NCBI GenBank assembly: GCA_023415895.1
Contig: JAEZJA010000021.1
Coordinates: 1 to 13,363, forward strand
From: Bacillota bacterium
GTDB lineage: Bacteria > Bacillota > Clostridia > Oscillospirales > Acutalibacteraceae
DNA: 13,363 nt
Reading direction: 5' to 3'
A model generated the notes under the pieces. That model made no database searches. It worked only from the letters and a program-made list of their open reading frames with translations, and was not told where the DNA came from. Each line of letters starts with the position of its first letter. Within the stretch, counting starts at the first letter, position 1. A program made the position numbers and the translations under genes. Shown in pieces: positions 1 through 6,132 of this stretch.

Positions 1-1
1 G

Positions 2-397
2 GCTTGGAACAAGGATACGGTGACCTTGATTCCTGAGACCGATTTTGCCACGACCGTCGTCAACAACCTCGACCCCGAGACGATCCGTAAGGTGATTACC
101 CTCACGGCCGACAGCATTGAGGCTCCGGTGGAAAAGGGTCAGGTGTGCGGAAAAGTGGAACTGTATATCAATATGGACGAGAAGATCGGGGAGGTGAATC
201 TGATCGCCGCGGAATCCATTGGGCGCAGCCAGATTTTATATGTCTGGGATCAGATCAAGACCATGCTGACTTCCATCTGGTTTCTTGTCGGCGTGATTGT
301 GCTCGTACTGCTGTTGATCGGTTATATTGTCTTGAACATCGTGCACAACCGCCAGCGCCGCCGCAACCGCATGAAAAAGGTGCGCAAGTTTAAATAA
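2..397 (+). CDS. D-alanyl-D-alanine carboxypeptidase (PBP5/DacA-like), C-terminal part
   Basis: The reading frame is open from the window edge, so the N-terminal peptidase domain (SxxK, SxN and KTG motifs) lies outside and cannot be checked. What is visible is the beta-rich C-terminal domain typical of PBP5-type enzymes: an ETDFATTVVNNLD segment, then EAPVEKGQVCGKVELY and a GEVNLIAAESI strand. A single hydrophobic helix follows (about nt 272-343, SIWFLVGVIVLVLLLIGY), and then a strongly basic tail (RQRRRNRMKKVRKFK). Family knowledge: these enzymes trim the terminal D-Ala of peptidoglycan stem peptides outside the membrane, anchored by a C-terminal helix. The tail here is a true transmembrane span with a cytoplasmic basic end, as in clostridial DacF/DacA proteins. 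The GTG at nt 20 is internal, because the frame continues upstream of it. Family assignment is fairly sure; the exact paralogue is not. Confidence 0.82.
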   Translation, partial: AWNKDTVTLIPETDFATTVVNNLDPETIRKVITLTADSIEAPVEKGQVCGKVELYINMDEKIGEVNLIAAESIGRSQILYVWDQIKTMLTSIWFLVGVIVLVLLLIGYIVLNIVHNRQRRRNRMKKVRKFK

Positions 398-403
398 TTA
401 AAA

Positions 404-435
404 GGCCGAAACGAAGCGTTTGCTGCGTTCCGGCC
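404..435. terminator. Bidirectional hairpin terminator between convergent genes
   Basis: GGCCGAAACGAAGC (404-417) pairs with GCTGCGTTCCGGCC (422-435) with two mismatches and a short loop. On the minus strand the stem is followed by TTTTTAATTATTT, a good U-tract for ending the dCMP deaminase transcript. On the plus strand a weaker T-rich stretch (AAGCTTTTCAATTGTTT) follows, so it probably also serves the carboxypeptidase gene. Confidence 0.7.
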
Positions 436-450
436 AAGCTTTTCAATTGT

Positions 451-939
451 TTAATACCCCGCAACGCCTGTCAGCGATTCATCGTGCTCGATCCAGTCCT
501 GGACATACACAGCAGTAAAGTCATTCAGCGTGTTGCGGATGATGACACGGGCGATCCCCGCGTTGATGATCTGCCGTTTGCACATCGAGCAGGGATTGGC
601 GTTTTGAACCAGCTCTCCTGTCTGTGCGTCGATGCCCACCAGATACAGGGTGGAACCGATCATATCGCCGCGCGCTGCGTTGATGATGGCATTGGCTTCC
701 GCGTGAACCGAACGGCATAGCTCATAGCGTTCACCGCGCGGGATATTCATACGCTCGCGCAGGCAAGTACCAAGATCGGTGCAGTTCTTGCGGCCGCGGG
801 GAGCGCCGGTATACCCGGTGGAGAGAATTTGATCGTTTTTGACAATAATCGCCCCGAAGTTGCGCCGTAGGCAGGTACCTCTTCCGGATACGGCCTGGGC
901 AATGTCGAGATAATAGTTTTCTTTGTCCCGTCTGCTCAT
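451..939 (-). CDS. dCMP deaminase (ComEB-like cytidylate deaminase)
   Basis: Zinc-dependent deamination of dCMP to dUMP, which feeds thymidylate synthesis. The 162-residue protein has the cytidine/deoxycytidylate deaminase signature: HAEANAI with zinc ligand H79 and catalytic E81, and PCSMC with ligands C117 and C120. The GYTGAPRG and NCTDLGTCLRE segments before the zinc site are typical of the dCMP deaminase/ComEB group and separate it from short cytidine deaminases. The start is placed at the ATG at 939: AGAAAGGA lies about 10 nt upstream on the minus strand and the protein then begins MSRRDKENYYLDIA, like relatives. An in-frame ATG at 978 would add 13 residues with no family match. The gene is divergent from a cytidine deaminase gene 138 bp away. 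In Bacillus the homologue sits in the competence comE operon; here no competence gene is adjacent, so a nucleotide-metabolism role is the simplest reading. Confidence 0.9.
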   Translation of the reverse strand: MSRRDKENYYLDIAQAVSGRGTCLRRNFGAIIVKNDQILSTGYTGAPRGRKNCTDLGTCLRERMNIPRGERYELCRSVHAEANAIINAARGDMIGSTLYLVGIDAQTGELVQNANPCSMCKRQIINAGIARVIIRNTLNDFTAVYVQDWIEHDESLTGVAGY

Positions 940-1007
940 GGGAAGACCATCCTTTCTCGCGGCAGACAGCCTATGCAAGACACGATTGCCGCTTGGTGTA
1001 TAGTCCT

Positions 1008-1036
1008 ATCATAACGCAAAAGAGGGAACGGCGCAA
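1008..1036 (-). promoter_or_regulatory. Candidate sigma-A promoter for the dCMP deaminase gene
   Basis: On the minus strand TTGCGC (1036-1031) is separated by 17 bp from TATGAT (1013-1008). The -10 matches consensus at five of six positions and the -35 at three. It lies 70 bp upstream of the chosen start. It overlaps weaker plus-strand matches (TATCAT, TATAGT) that could serve the cytidine deaminase gene. The 979-1077 gap contains nothing else recognisable. Confidence 0.4.
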
Positions 1037-1077
1037 CCGTCTGGGACAGAAAAGATCGCAAAAGGAAGAAGAATGGT

Positions 1078-1494
1078 ATGGAAATTCTCACAGTCTCAAG
1101 TCAAGAGGATGACAGGTGCATGATGAAGCTCGTGCAGCAGGCACGAGAGGCACGTGAGCGGGCGTATTGTCCCTATTCTGGTTTTGCCGTCGGCGCGGCT
1201 TTGCTTGCGGCGTCGGGCAAGGTCTATCTCGGTGCCAATTGCGAGAACGTTTCCTTCGGAGGAACGATTTGCGCCGAACGCGCCGCGCTGACCGCCGCGA
1301 TTACCGCGGGGGAACGCCGGTTTACCGCCTTGGCGGTGGCGGCAGGAGAGACACCCGTCACGCCCTGCGGCCTTTGTCGTCAGATGCTGACCGAATTCGG
1401 GGATATGACCGTATTTTGTGCGGCGGCGCAGGGAACCGTGATTCACAAAACCACGCTGTCGGCGCTGTTGCCGGCCGCGTTTGACAAATTCTGA
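1078..1494 (+). CDS. cdd: Cytidine deaminase
   Basis: Hydrolytic deamination of cytidine and deoxycytidine to uridine and deoxyuridine in pyrimidine salvage, in the cytoplasm. The 138-residue protein has the homotetrameric Cdd pattern: CPYSGFAVGAALL near the N-terminus, then CENVSFGGTICAERAAL with zinc-binding Cys and catalytic Glu (CAE), then PCGLCRQ with the other two zinc cysteines. Length is close to the usual 130-140. AAAGGAAG ends about 9 nt before the ATG at 1078, which supports this start. A second in-frame ATG at 1120 would begin MMKLVQQAREARERAYCPYS, which resembles typical family N-termini, so the first 14 residues are uncertain. rsmA follows 38 bp downstream in the same direction with no terminator between, so the two are probably co-transcribed. 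Confidence 0.93.
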   Translation: MEILTVSSQEDDRCMMKLVQQAREARERAYCPYSGFAVGAALLAASGKVYLGANCENVSFGGTICAERAALTAAITAGERRFTALAVAAGETPVTPCGLCRQMLTEFGDMTVFCAAAQGTVIHKTTLSALLPAAFDKF

Positions 1495-1532
1495 TCGCGC
1501 CCCTATTTAAAATCGAAACAGGAGACAAGCGC

Positions 1533-2381
1533 ATGACCAATTTAACCGATATCGGCGCGGTCCGGCAGCTGCTTGACCGCCATGGCTTTCGTTTTTCCAA
1601 AGCCCTTGGGCAAAATTTCCTGATCAATCCTTCCGTCTGCCCTCGCATGGCACAGGCTTGCGGCGCGGATGAGCAAACCGGAGTACTGGAGATCGGACCG
1701 GGCATCGGTGTGCTGACGCACGAGCTGGCCAAGCGGGCAGCGCGGGTTACGGCGGTTGAGCTGGATGAGCGGCTGCTGCCCGTTTTGTCCGAAACGCTTG
1801 CCGATCACGACAATGTCCATGTTCTTCATGGAGATGTGCTCAAGCTTGACCTTCACCGTCTTATCGCGGAAGAATTTGCTGGTCTGAAAGTGGCCGTATG
1901 TGCCAATCTGCCCTATTACATTACGTCTCCGATCCTGATGGCTCTGCTTGAAAGCCGCCTGCCCATCGACAGCATCACGGTTATGGTGCAAAAGGAGGCC
2001 GCCCAGCGGCTTTGCGCGCAGCCGGGAACGCGCGAGTGCGGCGCCATTACCTTAGCCGTGCATTATTACGCGCAGCCCGAAACGCTGTTCGGCGTTTCTC
2101 GGGGCAGTTTTATGCCCGCTCCGAACGTCGACAGTGCGGTTATCCGACTGGCAATCCGCCCCCATCCACCCTGTCAGGTGGATGACGAGAAGGCACTGTT
2201 CCGCCTCATCCGCGCGGCCTTCGGTCAACGCCGTAAGACACTGGCCAACGCATTGACCGGTACCGGGATGAGCAAACCCCAGGTAGCCACGCTGCTGAAC
2301 AGGGCAGGAGTAGACCCTGGCGCGCGCGCGGAGCAACTGACGCTTGAGCAATTTGCTGCCCTCGCCAACGCGATGGAGTGA
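1533..2381 (+). CDS. rsmA: 16S rRNA (A1518/A1519-N6)-dimethyltransferase RsmA/KsgA
   Basis: Transfers four methyl groups from S-adenosylmethionine to two adjacent adenines in the 3' terminal helix of 16S rRNA, late in small-subunit assembly; its loss gives kasugamycin resistance. The 282-residue protein has the expected order: substrate-approach motif KALGQNFLINP (residues 23-33), SAM-binding motif I VLEIGPGIGVLT (51-62), acidic motif II VTAVELDE (72-79), HGDVLKLD (99-106), and catalytic motif IV NLPYYITSP (125-133). The C-terminal helical domain has the typical FGQRRKTLANAL segment. AGGAGA before ATG 1533 is a good ribosome binding site. Length is normal and all key residues are intact. Confidence 0.97.
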   Translation: MTNLTDIGAVRQLLDRHGFRFSKALGQNFLINPSVCPRMAQACGADEQTGVLEIGPGIGVLTHELAKRAARVTAVELDERLLPVLSETLADHDNVHVLHGDVLKLDLHRLIAEEFAGLKVAVCANLPYYITSPILMALLESRLPIDSITVMVQKEAAQRLCAQPGTRECGAITLAVHYYAQPETLFGVSRGSFMPAPNVDSAVIRLAIRPHPPCQVDDEKALFRLIRAAFGQRRKTLANALTGTGMSKPQVATLLNRAGVDPGARAEQLTLEQFAALANAME

Positions 2382-2450
2382 AGGTGTTGATTACGGTTGA
2401 ACAGTAAAAGGAGACTGTGATACACTTCGATAAGTATTCATACCCCTTGG

Positions 2451-2528
2451 GGGAAGCCTTGTGTAATTTTTAATCCAGGTATTATTCGTAGTCATCCGAA
2501 TTGGCGCACCAAGAATCTTCCTGTTTTT
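2451..2528 (+). terminator. Long structured hairpin with U-tract; terminator or small-RNA 3' end
   Basis: GGAAG (2452-2456) pairs with CTTCC (2517-2521), and after a small internal loop CTTGTGT (2458-2464) pairs with GCACCAAG (2506-2513) with one bulged C. Inside, ATTCG (2484-2488) and CGAAT (2497-2501) can pair again. The outer stem is followed by TG and seven T (2524-2530), the layout of an intrinsic terminator. The arms are about 50 nt apart, unusually long for a plain terminator, so this may be the 3' end of a small structured RNA or a leader. It lies after rsmA and before the 61-codon gene. I could not assign it to a known RNA family. The rest of 2382-2570 holds no gene that I can see. 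Confidence 0.45.
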
Positions 2529-2570
2529 TTGCCTGCGTTTCGCAGAGACTAAAGCGGGAGGTGAACTTGG

Positions 2571-2756
2571 ATGGATCCGATTTATTATGAAGGGTTTTCA
2601 ACGGTCTTATCTGAAAATGCCGGACTGCTGCCCAAAGACGATTCCTTTTATTCGCTGCCGGAGGAAGTGCAGGAGCAAGTCAACGCGCATGCGAAGGAAT
2701 TTCGGACATCACACGACATGCAATCCTATATAGACGATTTAATGCGGCGGGCATGA
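2571..2756 (+). CDS. Small acidic hypothetical protein, 61 aa
   Basis: I do not recognise the family. GGGAGGTG lies 7 nt before the ATG, one of the best ribosome binding sites in the window, and a strong terminator overlaps the stop codon; together these argue for a real, separately expressed gene. The product begins MDPIYYEGFSTVLSENAGLL and has a second segment YSLPEEVQEQVNAHAKEF followed by a helix (SYIDDLMRRA). It is net acidic, with no membrane helix, no signal peptide and no cysteine, and looks mostly helical. Short proteins with a LPEEVQEQV-type helix are seen in Clostridia, but I cannot attach a function. The structured element at 2451-2528 lies just upstream and may control it. Confidence 0.72.
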   Translation: MDPIYYEGFSTVLSENAGLLPKDDSFYSLPEEVQEQVNAHAKEFRTSHDMQSYIDDLMRRA

Positions 2757-2776
2757 CCCGCCGCATCGTGTTTTTT
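2742..2776 (+). terminator. Intrinsic terminator overlapping the stop codon of the 61-aa gene
   Basis: ATGCGGCGGG (2742-2751) and CCCGCCGCAT (2757-2766) form a perfect 10-bp GC-rich stem with a 5-nt loop, followed by CGTG and six T. The stop codon TGA (2754-2756) lies in the loop. On the minus strand the hairpin is not followed by a U-tract, so termination of the convergent small gene here is less certain. Confidence 0.85.
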
Positions 2777-2960
2777 ATAAATCGTCGGGATCCTGTTCGG
2801 GTATTAAGCCGTCTTCGGGAGTACCGGTATAGCTTCCCTGGGTGTCCGATGGAATTTTTCCCCGCCCTTGTTTTTGAAGAGTGTTGGACGGGTTTTTCTT
2901 AGGATTAAGACGCGTGGGCTGTTTTTGATTGCTCTTGTCAAGGGGGCTGTTTAGCGGCAT
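2775..2960 (-). CDS. Small disordered conserved protein downstream of rubrerythrin, 61 aa
   Basis: Function unknown. GAGAGGAGAGG lies a few nt upstream of the ATG at 2960 on the minus strand, a strong ribosome binding site. The product is rich in Lys, Gln, Asn, Pro and Asp with almost no hydrophobic core: a basic N-terminal half (KSNQKQPTRLNPKKNPSN) and an acidic C-terminal half with SDTQGSYTGTPEDG and a PEQDPDDL end. From memory, a DTQGSYTGxPxDG...DxDDL ending recurs in small hypothetical proteins of Clostridia, which suggests a conserved short motif; I cannot verify this here. It starts 35 bp after the rubrerythrin stop on the same strand with no terminator between, so the two may share a transcript. 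It could be a small stress or regulatory peptide; that is speculation. Confidence 0.65.
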   Translation of the reverse strand: MPLNSPLDKSNQKQPTRLNPKKNPSNTLQKQGRGKIPSDTQGSYTGTPEDGLIPEQDPDDL

Positions 2961-2995
2961 AAGACCTCTCCTCTCGATTGTACCTGTAAACTAAA

Positions 2996-3568
2996 TTAAT
3001 AATCCATAACGTGCATTGCAAAATACGCCTGGGGATAGAGACAGACAGGGCACTTTTGGGGTGGCTGGGCACCTTCATAAACATAGCCGCAGTTAAGGCA
3101 GATCCACTGGGTATTTTCCTCCCGGTGAAACACCTTGTCGTTTTCCAGGTTGTCGGTCAGCGTGTTGTAGCGTTCCTCGTGGCGCTTTTCAATTCCGGCG
3201 ACCAGTTCAAATGTGGCCGCGATATCCTTAAACCCTTCCTCCCGTGCCGTTTCGGCAAACTCTTTGTACATCTGAGTCCATTCAAAATGTTCGCCTGCTG
3301 AGCCATCCTTGAGGTTGTCGGCTGTTGAAGGAATGCTTCCGCCCTTGATGCGTTTGAGCCACAATTCGGCGTGCTCCTGTTCGTTGTGTGCGGTCTCATC
3401 AAAAATATCGGCGATCTGGACATAGCCGTCCTTGCGCGCCTGATTGGCATAAATCAGGTATTTGGTGAACGCCTGACTCTCGCCGGCATAGGCGGCGTAC
3501 AAATTGGCTTCTGTGCGGCTTCCTTTAAATTCCACGTGTTTCACGTTCCCTTCGTCAAGGTCGATCAT
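2996..3568 (-). CDS. Rubrerythrin (diiron peroxidase with C-terminal rubredoxin domain)
   Basis: Reduces hydrogen peroxide in the cytoplasm of anaerobes using electrons passed through its rubredoxin site. With the ATG at 3568 the protein has 190 residues. The ferritin-like four-helix domain shows the first diiron helix pair with E20, AGESQ (E30) and ETAHNEQEH (58-66), and the second pair around EFAETAREEGF and IEKRHEERY (126-134). The C-terminal rubredoxin knuckles are CLNCG (C157, C160) and CPVC (C173, C176). The start is uncertain: no Shine-Dalgarno precedes ATG 3568 or ATG 3595. The candidate -10 box at 3596-3601 would put the transcript start below about 3590, which disfavours ATG 3595 and GTG 3625. 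A GTG at 3535 would give MEFKGSRTEANL, the best match to family N-termini. Only the first residues depend on this choice. Confidence 0.93.
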   Translation of the reverse strand: MIDLDEGNVKHVEFKGSRTEANLYAAYAGESQAFTKYLIYANQARKDGYVQIADIFDETAHNEQEHAELWLKRIKGGSIPSTADNLKDGSAGEHFEWTQMYKEFAETAREEGFKDIAATFELVAGIEKRHEERYNTLTDNLENDKVFHREENTQWICLNCGYVYEGAQPPQKCPVCLYPQAYFAMHVMDY

Positions 3569-3595
3569 CCGTTGAATAGTGGATGAATCAACCAT

Positions 3596-3624
3596 AGTAT
3601 AAATCGAGCGAGGGAAAATATGCA
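3596..3624 (-). promoter_or_regulatory. Candidate promoter for rubrerythrin
   Basis: On the minus strand TGCATA (3624-3619), 17 bp, then TATACT (3601-3596). The -10 is strong (five of six) and the -35 weak (three of six). If used, transcription starts near 3589, so translation must begin at 3568 or further in. No clear PerR-like palindrome was found around it. Confidence 0.35.
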
Positions 3625-3703
3625 CGTTTGAGCTTCGGTTAGAGGAAAATGGCAGATACGGTTACCTACGACACAAAAAGAACACAAATTTTTAAATACT
3701 GTT

Positions 3704-3732
3704 CATACACAAGCACATTTCTTTGTTACAAT
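3704..3732 (+). promoter_or_regulatory. Candidate promoter for the two-component operon
   Basis: CATACA (3704-3709), 17 bp, TACAAT (3727-3732). The -10 matches consensus at five of six positions and the -35 at three. A start near 3739 would leave a leader of about 36 nt before the response regulator ATG at 3775. T-rich hexamers TTTAAA (3691) and TTCATA (3702) lie 11 bp apart just upstream, a spacing used by OmpR-family regulators, but the match is too weak to call an operator. Confidence 0.4.
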
Positions 3733-3774
3733 AGGAAACAGAAGGATTGTTTCAATCAGAAAGAGGTGGGAGAT

Positions 3775-4491
3775 ATGGCGAGCGGCAAAATTATGGTCGT
3801 GGATGACGACAGCAACATTTGTGAGCTTTTGCGGTTGTATCTTGAAAAAGAAGATTTTGAAGTTGCATTGGCATCAAACGGGGCGCTGGCGCTGGAAAGC
3901 TTTGATTCTGTCAAGCCGGACCTGATGCTCCTCGATATTATGATGCCTCAGCTCGACGGCTGGCAGGTGTGTCGTGAAATCCGCAAAAAGTCCAGTTGCC
4001 CCATTATTATGTTGACAGCGAAGGGCGAAGTGTTCGATAAAATCCTTGGGTTGGAGCTGGGCGCGGATGATTATGTGGTCAAACCGTTCGAAGCCAAAGA
4101 GGTTATAGCGCGTGTCAAGGCCGTTCTTCGCCGCAGCGGCAAGACCCAGCAGCAGGAAAAGGTTGTGCAGTACGATAATCTGTACATCAACATGGAAAAC
4201 TATGAGCTGCGTGTGCGCGGCAAGCAGATTGATACCCCGCCCAAGGAAATGGAGCTCATTTACCATTTGGCGAGTAACCCCAACCGCGTGTATACACGGG
4301 ATCAGCTGCTGGACGAAGTGTGGGGTTTTGAATACTACGGGGACAGCCGCACCGTGGATGTTCACGTCAAACGTCTGCGCGAAAAACTGGACGGAATCTC
4401 CGGCCAGTGGACGCTCAAGACCGTGTGGGGTGTAGGGTATAAATTTGAAGTACATGACAAAGAGCATCAGCAGGGCGAGGCACACGCCTGA
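3775..4491 (+). CDS. OmpR/PhoB-family response regulator
   Basis: A 238-residue cytoplasmic transcription factor activated by phosphorylation from the kinase encoded next. The receiver domain has the acidic pocket VVDDD (D10-D12), phosphoacceptor D54 in LLDIMMP, T81 in IIMLTAKGE and K103 in YVVKPFE. The C-terminal winged-helix domain (about 145-230) contains TRDQLLDEVWG, then SRTVDVHVKRLREKL as recognition helix, and WGVGYKF as wing, all typical of the OmpR/PhoB class. The start at 3775 is set by AGAGGTGGGAGAT directly upstream; an open frame back to 3649 has no such site and no receiver-like sequence. The next gene lies 56 bp downstream with no terminator. Context with an HtrA protease suggests an envelope-stress regulator like CssR or CiaR; the signal is unknown. 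Confidence 0.95.
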   Translation: MASGKIMVVDDDSNICELLRLYLEKEDFEVALASNGALALESFDSVKPDLMLLDIMMPQLDGWQVCREIRKKSSCPIIMLTAKGEVFDKILGLELGADDYVVKPFEAKEVIARVKAVLRRSGKTQQQEKVVQYDNLYINMENYELRVRGKQIDTPPKEMELIYHLASNPNRVYTRDQLLDEVWGFEYYGDSRTVDVHVKRLREKLDGISGQWTLKTVWGVGYKFEVHDKEHQQGEAHA

Positions 4492-4547
4492 CCAGTGCAC
4501 TCCGTTCGCGTGCATGCTCCGGCAACAGGCTGCTGTGAGGTGAGACT

Positions 4548-6011
4548 ATGTTCAAGAGCATTTTTGCTAAGTATTTTTCGGTTGTTTCCATGGTCATTGT
4601 GATCAGTTTTATAGCGATGGGCGGAATGCAGATGTTCTTTTCCACCCGCTACTGGGTATCCGAAAAGCAGCGCATGCTTGAGGAGAACGCCGACTCGCTA
4701 GCAAAAATCACAGCGGTGATTGCCGAACAAAATTATTTTCTCAGCGGCAGCTACTCGCTTTCGGGCTCCTCGATTCTTCCCTATATGAATTTGATGGCAA
4801 GCTCGATTGACTCCTTTCTTTTTATTGTCAACAACCAAGGCGATGTCATCATCAATTCGGACAACGCCAAAGGGGTATTAAACGGTGCGCAGCTGCCCCA
4901 TTCCGTTCAGTCCAAACTCAACGGCAGTGACTATATGGAAGTGGGTAAGCTGGATGGGGTTTATTCCAGCCGTCAATACACGGTGGGGGTTCCCATTTGG
5001 GTGGAGAACGGACAGTCGTGTATTGGCTATCTGTTTGGTTCCACCTCGGCCAGTGCGCTTAGTGAATATTTAAAAAACAATTTGCAGGTATTCGTTCTTT
5101 CGGCTCTCGGAACGCTGACCTTAACCTTTATTGTGCTCTATCTGATGACTTACCGCATGGTTCGCCCTCTCCGCCAGATGGCTTCCGCGGCCCGCAGCTT
5201 TGGTATGGGCGATTTCAGTGCCCGTATTCATGTGCAGGGACGGGATGAGGTTGCCCAACTGGCCTCTTCGCTCAACAACATGGCTGTATCACTGTCTTCC
5301 GTGGAGGGAATGCGGCGCAGCTTCGTTGCCAATGTGTCTCATGAGCTGAAAACGCCCATGACCACCATCGCTGGGTTTATTGACGGCATTTTGGATGGCA
5401 CGATTTCCGATGACAAACGCAATTATTACCTTAAGATTGTTTCGGATGAGGTCAAGAGGTTGTCACGTTTGGTGAAGTCCATGCTCGATCTGTCCCGTAT
5501 TGATAACGGCGAACTGCATCTCAATCCCGTGCAGTTCGATCTTACAGAGCAGCTCTGCAGCGTGCTGATCACGCTCGAACAGCGGGTGGACAGTAAGAAT
5601 ATCGCGGTTAATGGACTCGAAGACAGTGAGCGGGCGGAGGTTTATGCCGATTATGACCTAATGGGGCAGGTGATTTACAATCTGGTGGACAATGCCATCA
5701 AGTTTATCAACGAGGGTGGCACCTTGACCCTGCACGTACTTCACAAGGACAATCGTGTATACTGCAGGATTCGCAACACCGGAATGGGTATTCCCGCCGA
5801 GGAAATGCCGCATATTTTTGAACGCTTTTACAAAAGCGATAAGTCGCGAAGTCTGGATAAGAACGGCATGGGTCTAGGCCTGTATATTGTTAAAACGGTG
5901 ATCAACTTCCATCATGGCGAAATTGTCGTTCGATCGGTGGAAGGCGAATATACCGAGTTTGAGTTCTGGCTTCCCGAATATGAAAGCGGAAAGCGTTCGT
6001 CCGCTTTGTAA
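4548..6011 (+). CDS. Membrane sensor histidine kinase
   Basis: The 487-residue partner kinase of the upstream response regulator. Order: transmembrane helix 1 (about 5-31), extracytoplasmic sensor region (about 35-175) with a PAS/Cache-like strand pair LFIVNNQGDVIINSD (91-105), transmembrane helix 2 (about 179-203), HAMP linker (about 204-256), and HisKA dimerisation helix with FVANVSHELKTPM and phosphorylated H265. The HATPase domain follows, with N-box NLVDNAIKF (378-386), NTGMGI (410-415), FERFYKSD (424-431) and GMGLGLYIVK (440-449). All catalytic boxes are intact. GAGGTGAGACT before the ATG gives a good ribosome binding site. It forms a regulator-kinase pair with a 56-bp gap and is followed after 121 bp by a membrane-anchored HtrA protease, which suggests it senses damaged or overproduced surface proteins, by analogy with CssS and CiaH. 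Confidence 0.95.
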   Translation: MFKSIFAKYFSVVSMVIVISFIAMGGMQMFFSTRYWVSEKQRMLEENADSLAKITAVIAEQNYFLSGSYSLSGSSILPYMNLMASSIDSFLFIVNNQGDVIINSDNAKGVLNGAQLPHSVQSKLNGSDYMEVGKLDGVYSSRQYTVGVPIWVENGQSCIGYLFGSTSASALSEYLKNNLQVFVLSALGTLTLTFIVLYLMTYRMVRPLRQMASAARSFGMGDFSARIHVQGRDEVAQLASSLNNMAVSLSSVEGMRRSFVANVSHELKTPMTTIAGFIDGILDGTISDDKRNYYLKIVSDEVKRLSRLVKSMLDLSRIDNGELHLNPVQFDLTEQLCSVLITLEQRVDSKNIAVNGLEDSERAEVYADYDLMGQVIYNLVDNAIKFINEGGTLTLHVLHKDNRVYCRIRNTGMGIPAEEMPHIFERFYKSDKSRSLDKNGMGLGLYIVKTVINFHHGEIVVRSVEGEYTEFEFWLPEYESGKRSSAL

Positions 6012-6037
6012 CAAAATCCAAACAATTTGTTTATGAT

Positions 6038-6066
6038 TTATCGTTTTTTTCTTCAAGAATTATACA
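6038..6066 (+). promoter_or_regulatory. Candidate promoter for the HtrA-type protease gene
   Basis: TTATCG (6038-6043), 17 bp, TATACA (6061-6066). The 6012-6132 gap is much richer in A/T than its flanking genes and has no terminator hairpin after the kinase gene, so the protease may be read both from the operon promoter and from its own. A second -10-like TAATAA follows at about 6070. The box assignment is only moderately supported. Confidence 0.35.
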
Positions 6067-6132
6067 CATAATAAAGTTAAACTAGAAGCAAGCTCAAAAT
6101 CAGAACACAGAGTCGAAAGGACTGATGATACG

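Noticed and set aside
2395..2530. 6S RNA gene
   Set aside because: Faint similarity of CGATA and TTCATACC words and a closing stem came to mind, but I could not build the long bubbled hairpin of 6S RNA and the span is short; kept only as an unassigned structured element.
3691..3732. PhoB/PhoP-like 11-bp direct repeats ahead of the response regulator
   Set aside because: Only two hexamers (TTTAAA, TTCATA) fit the spacing and neither matches the TTAACA consensus well; not enough to call an operator.
3649..3774. Upstream extension of the response regulator
   Set aside because: The extra 42 residues do not match receiver domains, cover the likely promoter, and lack a ribosome binding site, whereas ATG 3775 has a strong one.
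3874..4515. A 213-codon open frame on the minus strand opposite the response regulator
   Set aside because: The plus-strand frame has every receiver and winged-helix motif; the antisense translation is His/Leu-rich without any recognisable domain.
6061..6109. Short words shared with the response regulator upstream region (ATACACA, AGAACACA) as a common operator
   Set aside because: Seven- and eight-base matches at different distances from the promoters are expected by chance in AT-rich intergenic DNA.
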